A DNA stretch of 64,000 nucleotides from positions 21,911,644 through 21,975,643 of the forward strand of contig NC_092806.1 of NCBI RefSeq assembly GCF_040954645.1, in the 5' to 3' direction. Made by a program: the position numbers and the translations under genes. Below are positions 32,231 through 42,480 of the stretch, piece after piece (positions within the stretch are counted from its first letter, which is position 1; the number at the start of each line of letters is the position of its first letter). Source of the stretch: Diabrotica undecimpunctata (taxonomy: Eukaryota; Arthropoda; Insecta; Coleoptera; Chrysomelidae). The notes below the pieces were generated by a model. The model was not told where the DNA came from. It ran no database searches and saw nothing but the letters and a program-made list of their open reading frames with translations.

Positions 32231-32473
32231 ATCCAACACACGTCAGGTTTTTATAAAAAAAACTTGGAAACGTAGGCACTACTAGTATCAAATACAAAGA
32301 AAGAATGTAACCCTTAAAATAAACAAAATTATACAAATAACGCAAAAATATTATAGAAACTTCTATAGCACAAAAAAAATAAAAGGATTGGATTTTGGAT
32401 CAAAAACAATTTGTCGAGAAATGAATAAAAACATTATACATACTTGCCCGTTAATTTTAGTCCAAAGCTGCTT
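32231..32473. other. Short non-coding gap downstream of the secreted-protein gene
   Basis: On the minus strand an AATAAA overlaps the stop codon region (about 32470-32476). It could serve as the polyadenylation signal of the neighbouring gene. Confidence 0.4.
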
Positions 32474-33550
32474 TTATTGTTCAATAACCGGTACTGGAAT
32501 ATAAGAACTTCGGTCTGATGATGTGTTATGTATGGAAGTGCTTGACTTTACTGAAGGAAACCCAGTGGTATAAATCATCTTCCCTGGGAAACTTTGTGTA
32601 TCAATTGGGGTAGTAGGATGACCTAAATCCTCAGAAGAAGAAACAGTTGCATTGCCAACGACAATTGAAACAAGATGTGATATTTGCCCTAAAGGCTCAT
32701 CAAATTGTTCATCGGTCTTATTATTTTGATCATTTAGTAATGTATCGTTGCCTTCTAATTTATCACCTGTTTGTTTTGATGTAAGAATGCTTGACGATTG
32801 CAGTATAAGCTTACTGGGCTTTTCCTGAGTTGCAGATTTTGTGTTGTTTAATATTTGATTATCTTCTGATTTTGTATCAGCTATTGGATTTAATATTGTA
32901 ACATTTTGTAATATCAGCACTACTGTCTCACTAGGTTTTTCTTTGGTCGTATTATTTACCACTGTTTCCTTACCTTTTAAATTGGATTCATCAGTTTGTT
33001 TTATTACGGTATCATCTCCTAATACTTGCACTACCTTATCGTTAGGTTTGTCTTCAGTTTCAAATTTTCTATTATTTATTAAATTTTCATTACATTCCGA
33101 TTTATTTTCATTATTTTTTATTGATGTTATAAGAGTTCTTAAGAACTGCACTACCATCTCTTGAGGTTTTTCTTCAGTATCGGTTTCTTTACTATCTAAT
33201 AATGTGTCGTTAGCTTCCGACTTGGTTTCACTTGTTTGAGCTAAAGTTTCCGTTGGTTTTACTTCACTTGTGATATTTATAACTGAGGATGTAATGGGTT
33301 CTGATTGAGTTTCAGTTTTTTGTCCTTTTGGTGATCCATTCGCTGTATTTTTCTCTTCATTTGTGGAGGTATATACTCTTGTTGTATGTGTCTTTGTATA
33401 ATTGCAGCAGTTGAACTCAATTTTAGTTTTGCTGTTTCCGTTTTCGTCGATGGTTTTAGCGGCGACTAAAATATTATTCTTGGCATTAACAAGAAATGTC
33501 GAAAACGTCAGTAAACTAATTAACACCAATATTTGATACGATAAATACAT
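32474..33550 (-). CDS. Predicted secreted, glycosylation-rich protein with ~38-residue repeats
   Basis: A 358-codon single frame from ATG 33550 to TAA. Residues 1-23 form a signal peptide (hydrophobic LVLISLLTFSTFLVNA, likely cut after NA). No later transmembrane segment is seen, so the product is probably secreted. Residues 96-305 hold five to six diverged repeats, each starting near (E/K)EKPSETVV and ending near NDTLLNN-K. They begin at 96, 126, 166, 203, 242 and 280, about 37-40 residues apart except the first. About a dozen N-X-S/T sequons are spread along it, plus a Ser/Thr-rich C-terminus. Only three cysteines (48, 49, 153) are present. No TE motif is found and no database family is recognised. 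A TATA box and initiator lie upstream at typical spacing. It may be an intact host gene with one coding exon, for example a mucin-like cuticle, saliva or egg-surface protein. The function is unknown. Confidence 0.7.
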   Translation of the reverse strand: MYLSYQILVLISLLTFSTFLVNAKNNILVAAKTIDENGNSKTKIEFNCCNYTKTHTTRVYTSTNEEKNTANGSPKGQKTETQSEPITSSVINITSEVKPTETLAQTSETKSEANDTLLDSKETDTEEKPQEMVVQFLRTLITSIKNNENKSECNENLINNRKFETEDKPNDKVVQVLGDDTVIKQTDESNLKGKETVVNNTTKEKPSETVVLILQNVTILNPIADTKSEDNQILNNTKSATQEKPSKLILQSSSILTSKQTGDKLEGNDTLLNDQNNKTDEQFDEPLGQISHLVSIVVGNATVSSSEDLGHPTTPIDTQSFPGKMIYTTGFPSVKSSTSIHNTSSDRSSYIPVPVIEQ

Positions 33551-33583
33551 TTTGGAAAGGACTTATTGACAATTAATTGAATT

Positions 33584-33620
33584 TCTGACATAAATAACTT
33601 CAAACAAAATTTGTTTTATA
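33584..33620 (-). promoter_or_regulatory. TATA box plus arthropod initiator of the secreted-protein gene
   Basis: On the minus strand TATAAAA runs from 33620 to 33614. GTCAGA lies at 33589-33584, with its A at 33586. This puts the TATA start at about -34, and the TCAG-type initiator 36 bases upstream of the ATG codon. The spacing is what an insect TATA/Inr core promoter needs. Confidence 0.6.
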
Positions 33621-33744
33621 CAGATCCGTGCGGGCCAAATCAGAATATCTAGTACATAGATAAATAATATAGTTTATATCTAGTATTTTTACGATATGCG
33701 TATTTTGTATACTATATATATATGTATACTAACAAATGGGGTCT

Positions 33745-34090
33745 CGAAGTCAACATTGAGAAAACTGAAACCATGTGTATTGGAGGGACAAAGCAGTCCA
33801 TTATATTAGACGATGGGGTTGAAATTAGACACTGTGATGAATACAAGTAGCAGGGTATGAAGATAACTCAAGAAGGAACACTCAATGCTACTATAAAAGA
33901 CAGAAACATACAGGGTAGAAAAGCCATATCTATGATGAACGGCATTCTGTGGGACCAAACAATATCTAAAGCGAACAAACAACTCATATACAACACCATA
34001 CTCAAAAGTGTAATCACATATGGCAGTGAAGTTTGGCCAATGAAACAAAGAACAGAGAAACAGCTTTATAAGCAGTTTATAGGCACATAG
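33745..34090 (+). mobile_element. Non-LTR RT C-terminal fragment
   Basis: Reads NKWGLEVNIEKTETMCIGGT, KQSIILDDGVEIRHCDEYK, then GMKITQEGTLNATIKDRNIQ, AISMMNGILWDQTISKANKQ, ITYGSEVWPMKQRTEKQL. This is the RT thumb and the segment after it. It is truncated at both ends, with one stop at 33849. A TA-rich run precedes it. Confidence 0.75.
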
Positions 34091-34429
34091 GCATATAACG
34101 TTAGTTGAACTTATATCGTTACAAATATTTTTGTACATTTTTCTTTTAGAAACCTATTAAAAAAATTTGATTACTTTAATTGGGCATAGAAAATGTGCCT
34201 GCCGTGCGCCCCTGAAGATATATACTATTGTGATCAAAAACTAAAATTTGACACACGATTAATAAAACTGAATATTCTCCAGTGTTTATTTTGAAACGGC
34301 TATTTTTTCATTATATTCTTGCAAATTTTATGACGTTTCAGACTGTATTTTTTTGTTTATGTATATTTAAAACAAAATCAAACCCATTCCGATACACCAC
34401 CTACTGTTACAACTTTTAATTTCTCCACG
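34091..34429. other. AT-rich stretch, nothing recognised
   Basis: No coding signal. Confidence 0.4.
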
Positions 34430-34633
34430 CGATGTTCATCAACAATAATGGTCCTGAGCGCCGAAAAAGGCGGAGCATTCCTGCGAAGGCGGGAACTCGA
34501 AGAGTGACGTCTCCATGCAAGATGGCTGCTGAACGCCACTTTCAGCTCCTGCCGTTTCGCGATATTCTTTTGCTCCTATTTAAGGATATTCATGATTATC
34601 TTGTCCGCCTTATTATAACTTGTTTTATGGCAG
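34430..34633 (+). other. CpG-rich patch upstream of the candidate exon
   Basis: The base composition changes sharply, with many CpGs and the motif CAAGATGGCTGC near 34518, which resembles a YY1/Pho-type site. It could be a 5' UTR, a promoter or an exon-intron boundary region. It ends in a pyrimidine-rich acceptor. No protein is assigned. Confidence 0.35.
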
Positions 34634-34819
34634 GCACGATCATCGAGAAATACGCGAAGAAAACGTCGATGTGTTTCGCGGGATGGTAACTTTATAGGTG
34701 AAGATCTACACGTGATGTTGACCAATCCTTCTGCTGTTGCAGGAAAACTTCGGCCACCTGTTAAAGTTTCACGTGTTGCGCCGTGTAGTGGGTCTGTTGA
34801 AAATAGAAATAATGAAGAG
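34634..34819 (+). CDS. Candidate host internal exon, phase 0-0, unknown protein
   Basis: A 186-bp segment lies between an acceptor (TTGTTTTATGGCAG| at 34633) and a donor (GAAGAG|GTATGA at 34820). It contains exactly 62 codons with no stop: ARSSRNTRRKRRCVSRDGNF, IGEDLHVMLTNPSAVAGKLR, PPVKVSRVAPCSGSVENRNN, EE. The next in-frame codons after the donor are a Val then TGA, as expected where coding ends at a splice site. The composition is non-TE, with a basic start (RRKRR). It has no ATG start of useful length, so a simple ORF search misses it. I do not recognise the family. A second acceptor-like TGCTGTTGCAG lies inside, at 34742. Partner exons were not found. Confidence 0.45.
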
Positions 34820-35269
34820 GTATGAATGGGTGGAGGATAAATGGCATGCGAGAGTGGGAATATATTAATTAGCGAGTGGAGGTTATTAAGGTGTACCTAA
34901 TAGGGATATACGATTACAAATGTTTGCAAGGTTTCTGACAACGACGATGTTTTCATTATTAAGCTATTAGTCAATAGACACACGGTTATATTTTGATAAT
35001 TTGAGAATATTTCCTAACGATTTAGAATTTATCACGAATAATTACTCTTTGTTATGGATATCTATTATTGAGATAGTCCTATTTATATGTAATTAGTGAA
35101 TTAATCAGTTCGCGAATACTATGAGATTTTTTAGGTGCACGTAAAAATTTCATGCCTATAGACTAAGCATAAAAACATTAGGTATGTTCCATTTAATCTT
35201 AGTAACCGTAAATAGCGTGTTTTAAACATATCGACACCTGATAAGAAAAACATTGTAACTCACTTTTGC
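34820..35269. other. AT-rich stretch, possibly intron
   Basis: Begins with the GTATGA donor of the candidate exon. Nothing else is recognised. Confidence 0.4.
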
Positions 35270-36985
35270 TTAGTTTAGAAGATAGCGATTTAAAAAAATT
35301 TCCCCAACATATTATTTTTGGCAATTTGGTTCCAGGAATAAAACAGCGATATAACGAAACTATCAGAAATCAAAACGGAGACCCTCTGACGGACCTCGGC
35401 AACATAAACGAGATACGTATTAATAATACATTTTTCCCTCACAAAGAACAATACAAATACATTTTTTCAAAACAGTAGAGGATAAAGATCGATGATAGAC
35501 TATATTCTGTCAAATAGAGTTACAACCCTCTCAAATCCTGGATGTGAGAGCACTAACATCAGCAGAAATAGAAAGCGATCATAAATTAATATTGTGCAAA
35601 ATCTGAATAAAAACACATAATATGTTACAACAAAACACCAGAATACACCACAAAGATAAAAGTCGAAAGCTTACAAGAGGACTCCACAAGTTACCTATTC
35701 CAAAAAAGAATCCCCGAAAAAAGCAGAAATACATATGTATATCACAAAAAATGATAGAGTCGAAGAAAGCTGGGCAAAAATTAAGTCTAATAACTTAGCC
35801 TCGGCCAAGGAAGTTCTTGGTGAAAGAAATATAAATAAAAAATCGGTTGCCTGTAAAGTCGGTTTTACGGGCGAAGATTTTATGTGACAACGTCTTTTTC
35901 TCGGTAGAATATTTATTGATATGAATATTATTAAATTGCACAATAGGAACAAGGAATTAAATGAAAATAAGAATTGCACAAATTTTAACTATAGAAATAT
36001 ATTTTGTTTACTAAAACATTGTACATGTAAACTTAAACTTAACTAATTTCTATTTGAGTGATTTTGTTGAGGATAGGACGATGATAGGAGAAATATGAAA
36101 TGAAAGGAAGTGTTTCTGCTGTAATGTGTCTAACGCCAAGAACGCTCGAGAAAGACAGACACACAAGCACGCACCGATTCAACGCGCCTAATTCTCTAGT
36201 GCTGTGCGCGCAGCGGACCGATCATGTTTGAGTGGGAGAGAGACGCAAGGCATTCGCCGGTCCGGCGGGCCTCTCTCTCGTTCGGTGACTCACTGTAACA
36301 GACGTGAGCGGGCGTTACACTTTTTCATGAATGACTCCGAGCCACAACCTAATTTAAGACGTTGTCACGTCAAAAATAAATTGTTCCCAAGGCGAAGAAC
36401 TCCATGGTTCTGTACGGAAGTGAAGGAAAAATGTAAAGAACAGAAAAAAGCTTAATTGAAATACATGTCAACCAAAACACAAGAAGCATACAATAATTAC
36501 AAGACAATTAGAAACGAAACACATGCACTTGTAAGAAAAATGAAAAATGATCAATGGGAACGGTTTTCAAAAGAAATGAAACATGATTTTTACGGTCTAC
36601 AAAAGGAAATATGGCGCTTTATAAGAGGGCAAAGAACGGATGTAAAGGAACTAATAGAAACAAAACATATACAAAAGAATTCATGGATTGACTACCAAAA
36701 AAAGCTTTATGCAGAGGAAGAACAAACGACGCTATAACTGGAAACACCAGAAATTACCACAAATGAAGAACTTAATATAAATGTACAGAAAGTTCTGAAA
36801 ATACTTGAAAACCTGAAGAACAGAAAAGCAGCAGGTAAAGACGGGATACTAAACGAGTTACTGAAATATTGTGGAGCAGCAATGACAGGACAATTAACAA
36901 CATTATTCTCCGTTCATAAATTGTTGAGAGCACGAAATGTGCCTCAAACACATAAAACGGTCGTAATCCATAAGCGTTCCTGAGG
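35270..36985 (+). mobile_element. RTE-like endonuclease-linker-RT start, interrupted
   Basis: The endonuclease C-half reads GNLVPGIKQRYNETIRNQNG, NEIRINNTFFPHKEQYKYIF, then the linker KTPEYTTKIKVESLQEDST, VEESWAKIKSNNLASAKEVL, GERNINKK. After a 0.55-kb inserted segment the linker continues: TPWFCTEVKEKCKEQKKA, KYMSTKTQEAYNNYKTIRNE, ALVRKMKNDQWERFSKEMKH, YGLQKEIWRFIRGQRTDVKE. It ends with the RT N-terminus, LKNRKAAGKDGILNELLKY. The catalytic RT part is absent (3' truncated). It is the same family as 5935-6840. Confidence 0.8.
35843..36390. mobile_element. GC-rich DNA segment inserted in the RTE linker
   Basis: It interrupts the linker between GERNINKK and TPWFCTEV. An inverted repeat, GTGACAACGTCTT at 35884-35896 and its complement at 36356-36368, lies just inside each end. 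The core (36130-36320) is unusually rich in CpG, including a CGCTCGAGAAAGACAGAC stretch and CGGTCCGGCGGGCC. The left outer part (GGTTGCCTGTAAAGTCGG, TTTTACGGGCGAAG) has no mirror on the right, so the right end may be truncated. No ORF was found. It resembles a non-autonomous DNA transposon. The superfamily is unknown. Confidence 0.55.
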
Positions 36986-37317
36986 TGTTTATTCATTAAA
37001 TAATAATATATTATTTTTTAATACTGTTATATATATATATATAATATTAATAATATTTTAATACTAATATATTTAGCAAAAAAACAATTAAAACTTTCAC
37101 GGCTAATGTTATGTAATTATATTATATTAATAAAAATAAGAATTTAACCAATAACAATTTTGTAAATAAGAATACCTTATCTCTTTGGATATTTCAATAC
37201 TAATCTTCTCGTTTAATCACTTTACTAGAAAACCTGGAATTCATATCCGAAGGTACTATTCGTTGCAAGATAATTAGGATTGAATTCCCCAGATTTTTAA
37301 TAATATAATGGGTATGC
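36986..37317. other. AT-rich gap
   Basis: Nothing recognised. A short TA run lies at 37028-37042. Confidence 0.4.
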
Positions 37318-37326
37318 TTTGGCCAC

Positions 37327-38444
37327 GTGCCCCGTTTGTTCAGTTTATATCATAAAAATGGTATTCGAAGGAAAATTCATGGATTTTTTTTCAAAAAAGA
37401 AATACCAAACCTAAACAAAATTGTACAAGAAGTTAGAGACGACCCGGATTTGCCTTATATCGGACGAACTAAATTGTGGCAAGTTTTAAAAGAATTAAAT
37501 TTCGGGTGGGAGAAATCAGACCGAAAATCACTTTTGATTGACCGGGAGGAGATAATATGTTGGAGAAGAAATTATCTAAGATCCATACGAAAATTCCGGG
37601 CTGAAGGAAGGCCCATCTTCTTCCAGGATGAAACGTGGGTAAACTCAGGTCATACTCTAAAAAAAATTTGGTCAGATAAAAATATATTAAGCTCCAGGCA
37701 AGCCTTTATGGAAGGTTGGTCTACTGGTATCTCTCCCCTTCTGGTAAAGGCAGTAGATTAATAATTTCTCACATTGGCAGTGAAAAAGGATTTGTTAAGC
37801 ATGGTTTGTTGGAATTTCAGTCCAAAAGCACAAAAGACTATCACGAGGAGATGACAGCTGATGTTTTCGAAGAGTATTTTGAGCAGATGATTGAACACAT
37901 ACCACCAAATTCAATTATAGTATTAGATAATGCACCTTATCATTCACGACTAGTAGAAAGACTTCCAACGACTGCGTGGAAGAAACAGGATATTCTTGAC
38001 TGGCTGCGAAATAAGTATCTGCCTTACGAAGATGGAATGGTAAAAGCAGAACTTCTAAAAATTGCCCGGCAACACAAATCTAAGTTCAAGGAATATGTAG
38101 TTGACAAAATGGCGGAAAGGCGAAACATTACAGTCCTTAGACTTCCACCCTACCACTGCGAAATAAATCCAATTGAACTCATTTGGGCACAAATGAAAAG
38201 TTATGTGGCTAGAAAAAATACGTTATATAAAATACAAGCTGTACGTGAATTGTTATACAAGTCTTTACAACATATTACAGAACAAAACTGGAAAGATGCA
38301 GTAAGGCATGTAATAGAAGAAGAACAAAAAATGTGGGATCTTGATAACATAATTGATGCGACCGTAGAGACACAACCGCTAATTATTAACCCTCAAAATT
38401 ACTCGGATTCCGAAGTTGATCCTATTTATTTTGAATTTGAATAG
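37327..38444 (+). pseudogene. DDE_3-type transposase, one frameshift
   Basis: Two overlapping frames (37327-37761 and 37716-38444) join at a single indel near 37730. The order is GFFFKKEIPNLNKIVQEVRD, RTKLWQVLKELNF, then RPIFFQDETWVNSGHT with the first Asp, SRLIISHIGSEKGF, KDYHEEMTADVFEEYFEQM, SIIVLDNAPYHSR with the second Asp, VLRLPPYHCEINPIELIWAQ with the catalytic Glu, and an acidic C-terminus. The whole DDE core is present and only the frameshift breaks it. The N-terminal HTH is not in frame upstream and may be in a missing exon, as in the relative at 22560-24421. An AATAAA at about 38572 may end the transcript. Confidence 0.87.
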
Positions 38445-39119
38445 TTTTCTAATCGTAATTTTATAAGGTAAGTAATAATAGTTGTAAAGTTTCTTTTGCA
38501 TGCAATATTTTCAATTAAAAATTATACTATATTTTCTCTTTTATTTTCACCCCTGTTACATAACATATTAAAATAAAGATTGTAGAAGTTTTCAGGGACT
38601 TTCTGCCCTGAGTAATAATGTAATCTTTCATTCTGCGTTTAAATTTTTCAAAAATATTTATTAGTTTTCTTCGGATTCGAAAATAATGGATACATTTAAA
38701 ACACATTGGAAATTTTGCCAGGCGACATTTGGCGCCTTTTTCCTTAATTAAATAAATGTATCTTTTACAAATGGCAAGAAACTTTTTAATTTTGAATAAA
38801 ATAAATAAGTTTTATTAAAAAATACAATTTACATAATTGCAATTTAAAAAATATATTTATTTAGTTTTAATCATATACTCTACGACACTTGTCGTTCATC
38901 TCTAACCATTCAAAATACCCCCGTAATAGGATTTAAAGGTATTGTATTCCTTCAGATATAAGGTGGGTTAGTCGAAAACGTCTTAAACCGTCAGTTTTAG
39001 GTTGGTTTTTACTATTATATCGTATTACCTATCCTCTCTGTATTTCAGTTTTCTAATTAGGGTTAAACTTGTAGTGAGCTATCAACAAATTGTGAACCGA
39101 CTGTAATTAACTTGTAATT
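38445..39119. other. AT-rich 3' flank of the transposase gene
   Basis: Contains several AATAAA-like signals. Terminal repeats were not identified. Confidence 0.4.
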
Positions 39120-40260
39120 AATAAAATTATAAAACACAATAAAATACCGGAAGAATGGAGAACGAGCGAACTAATTCTACTATTCATAGAAGGAGATAAA
39201 AAACAGCAAGAAAACTAAAGAGATATAAACTTGTTAAATACTCCGCTAAAACTTACAACTAAAATTTTACAAGTGCTAATAAATCAGGGGATAAGTTTAG
39301 CAGATGAACAACAGGGTTTTGAACAACAGGCATTGCACTCTCAATCTCGATGTCTGTGTAATTTACACTGTGTAAATTTTTATGGAAGTATTTAAGGAAG
39401 CCTTAATGGAGACAACCGAAGGTATTATTGTAAATGGAGTAACTGTCAACAATATTAGATATGCCGACGATACCTTAGTGCTTGCTAGTTGCGGAGAAGA
39501 CCTTCAAAATCTAACGAATAAAATAAAACAGACTTGTGATCAGTATGGATTAAAACTCAACGTTAAGAAAACTAAATATATGATAGTTTGCAAACAAAAT
39601 TATATACAGGATGACTGTATAAAAGTCGGAGATGCCACACTGGACAGAATAGAGAAACTCCTGTATCTCGGCAGCAATATCAATGAGAGCTGGGATCCAA
39701 CCGCAGAAATTAAAAGCCGAATAGAACAAGCCCGAGCTGCCTTTGTACAAATGAGAAACGTACTTTGCAGTCACGATCTTAGCATTGACCTTAGATTTCG
39801 AATGACACCTTGTTACATCTTTTCTGTCCTGCTGTATGGAGTGGAAGCGTGGACTCTAACTGAGGCTGTCCTTAGACGCTTGACAGCCTTTGAGATGTGG
39901 GTATACAGACGACTACTGAAAATAAGCTGGATCGACAGCAAAGCTGTCGAATATAAACAAAAAAATATAAAAAAATATAAAAACAAAATAAACGCAAGCT
40001 GGAATACTTAGGTCACATTATGAGACACCCTGAAAAATATGATCTTCTCCATCTGATCATTCTGGGAAAAATCCAAGGTAATCGTGGTCCTGGTAGAAGA
40101 AGAACATCATGGCTGAAAAATCTAAGGCAATGGTATTCAAAATCAACTGCATCGTTATTTAGAGCTGCTGTCAATAAAGTCACGATAGCAAATATGGTAG
40201 CCAACATGATATCCAACGATCGATAACGGTCATGGAACTAGAAGAAGAAGAAGAAGAAAT
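39120..40260 (+). mobile_element. RTE-like element with internal deletion
   Basis: The left part reads KIPEEWRTSELILLFIEGDK, INLLNTPLKLTTKILQ and ADEQQGFEQQALHSQSRC. After a deletion near 39380 it resumes with MEVFKEALMETTEGIIVNGV, NNIRYADDTLVLASC (YADD intact), LKLNVKKTKYMIVCKQ, LLYLGSNINESWDPTAEIKS, VLLYGVEAWTLTEAVLRRLT and VYRRLLKISWIDS. A frame change near 39950 leads to KLEYLGHIMRHPEKYDLLHL and GRRRTSWLKNLRQWY. The AAGAAGAAGAAGAAG tail ends near 40257. It is the same family as 13167-14188. It sits directly before the Tigger coding region and may have replaced that element's 5' end. Confidence 0.85.
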
Positions 40261-40399
40261 GTTTACTATAGACCTCAGTCTCTCTGCTTTGCTTGTTTCT
40301 CTCATTTTCGAAGTATTGTTGATAAGTTTGGTTCGCGTTTTGTGCTTTTTGTACATTACAATATTACATTTATTTTTACAACTATGAAGAATATATTAA

Positions 40400-42324
40400 G
40401 AAGAAGATGATGTCCATTGAACTAAAACGTGAATTCATTGAAAAACATTAGCAAGGTGTACGAGTAACTGACTTGGCGAGGATGTACGGGCGTACCACAT
40501 CAACGATATGTACTGTACAGCTAAGGGCGTTACAATAATTTCTAAGCTCCGGACTTCTCTCCATAAAAAGATGGAGAAACTACTAATGGTGTGGGTGACA
40601 GATTAGCAGCTTCAAGGAGGAACCTTAACACAAAGCATCGTATGTGAGAAGGCACGAGCGATTTACGAAGATTTTGCTAAAGCAGATCCCACACACTTCC
40701 ATAAATGATGAATCGGAAGACTCGTTTAAAGCCAGTCGGAGCTGGTTTAACAACTTTAGAAAAAGGACCTGCATTCACTCCGCCGTCAGGCATGGTGAGG
40801 CAGCAAGTTCGGATGAAAAAGCAGCTGAGATTTATATCAAAACATTTTCCGAACTGATAGAAGCCAAAGGATACATCCCCCGGCAAGTCTTCAACGGTGA
40901 CGAGACAGGGTTTTTTTGGAGAAAGATGCCGCATGGGATTTACGTAACGGCAGAGGAGACGACGATGCCAGGTCACAAACCTATGAATGATAGATTAACT
41001 CTACTACTTTGCGCCAATGCGAGTGGCGACTGTAAAATGCTCTTTTAGTGTACCATTGAGAAAATCCCTAAGCCTTTAAGTCACATAAGATTTTAACAGA
41101 AAAACTGCCAGTTATGTGGAGGGTAAATCCAAAGGCGTGGTCACCAGGAAATTCTTTGTAGAGTGGATAAACCTGGTGTTTGCCCTTTCTGTTAAGACAT
41201 ATCTACAGCAAAACAATCTACCCATTCAAGTCCTTCTTGTCCTAGATAATGCCCCTTCTCACCCACCAAATCTCGACGATGATTTACTACAAGAGTTCAA
41301 ATTTATAAAGATTCTCTACCTACCAGCCAACACCACTCCTATCTTGCAGCCCATGGGTCAGCAAGGGATTTCTAATTTTAAGAAGTTGTATACGAAGCAA
41401 TTTTTTAGCGCTACTTTGAGGTGACGGAGAACACAAACCTTACCCTTCGAGAGTTCTGGAAGGACCACTTTACCATAGTAATATGCCTAAGAATTATTGA
41501 GCAGGCTTAGCTAGGTGTTACAACAAGGACCTTAACCTCTGCATGGAATGGAAAAAACTGTGGCCTGAGGCTATAGATGAAAGGGCCTGCGAAGGACTGG
41601 AACCCGTAGTGTGAGTGGTAGATGAGATTGTTTCTCTTGGAAAATCCATGGGTCTGGAGTTGGATGAAAGAGATGTGAACGAACTTGTCTAGGAACAGTC
41701 TCAGGAGCTGATAACCGAGGAGTTATACGAACTACATTCACAGCAGGATACGGTGGTTTGACGAAAAATTAGTTTTGAAGAGAAGCCAGAATTGGAAAAC
41801 ATTTGTCTCTACAGGAGATATAAAGGATATCCTGAGAATGTGGGAGAAAGTTGCAGTTCGTGGATAAAAATCACCCCGAAAAAGTTACAACTGGTCGTGC
41901 ATCGGTGTTGTTCAACGAAACTTGCCTAAGACATTTTCGCAATATTCTGAAAGGGGGGAAGAAACAAACCTTCCTTTACAGTTTTTTTAAACGATCTGCA
42001 GATGAAAATGAGCAAAGTGTAACGAAAAAAGCGAAGACCACTGACGAAAATTAAGCGCTTCGGTAAGCACTTCACTTTTTCTTATGTTTTTACAGAATAT
42101 GTATGTATTTTTTGTTACTTATAAATAATTGTTTCTTCTTTTAAATACATTTTTCTTATTTAAAAACACATAGCAAAAAAAACTAACGTTTTAAAAAAAA
42201 CTTTTTTAAAACTTTTTGGGGGCTGGAACGGATTAATGACATTTCAGGTAATTTCAATGGGGAAAATTGTTTTAGCATACGAGCAATTACGGAACGAATT
42301 ACACTCATATGTCGAGGTACCACT
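40400..42324 (+). mobile_element. Tigger (pogo-group) DNA transposon, 5' end missing
   Basis: Transposase pieces in order: VRVTDLARMYGRTTSTICT (HTH), ARAIYEDFAKADP, SFKASRSWFNNFRKRTCIHS, AVRHGEAASSDEKAAEIY (CENP-B-type DNA-binding region), RQVFNGDETGFFWRKMP (first Asp), NDRLTLLLCANASGDCKM, KGVVTRKFFVEWIN, IQVLLVLDNAPSHPP (second Asp), LPANTTPILQPMGQQGISNF, FKKLYTKQFF and the tail HPEKVTTGRASVLFNE. The third catalytic Asp (QPMDQ) is Gly: codon GGT at 41356-41358. The right terminal repeat, read inward, is CAGTGGTACCTCGACATATG and ends at 42324. That is the typical Tigger end. Several frameshifts and stops are present. The left terminal repeat is absent. Confidence 0.87.
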
Positions 42325-42447
42325 GCATGTCCCGGACAAAATAGCGGATCATATAAAATTAGTCTCAATCACGTTTATTTTTGCATAATTATACGTTTTA
42401 AACAAAAAAAAATTCTAAGTTCTGGTTTCCGTAACATTTTTAAATCC
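42283..42447 (+). repeat. Left copy of a ~164-bp direct repeat
   Basis: Starts GCAATTACGGAACG inside the Tigger terminal repeat region and ends TTTTTAAATCC. It matches 43946-44109 at all but about ten positions. It is the left flank of the RTE-like insertion. Confidence 0.9.
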
Positions 42448-42449
42448 TT

Positions 42450-42480
<31 letters not shown>

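Noticed and set aside
42448..42480. TTC repeat as an independent microsatellite
   Set aside because: It is the 3' tail of the RTE-like element; the same tail marks several other copies in the window.
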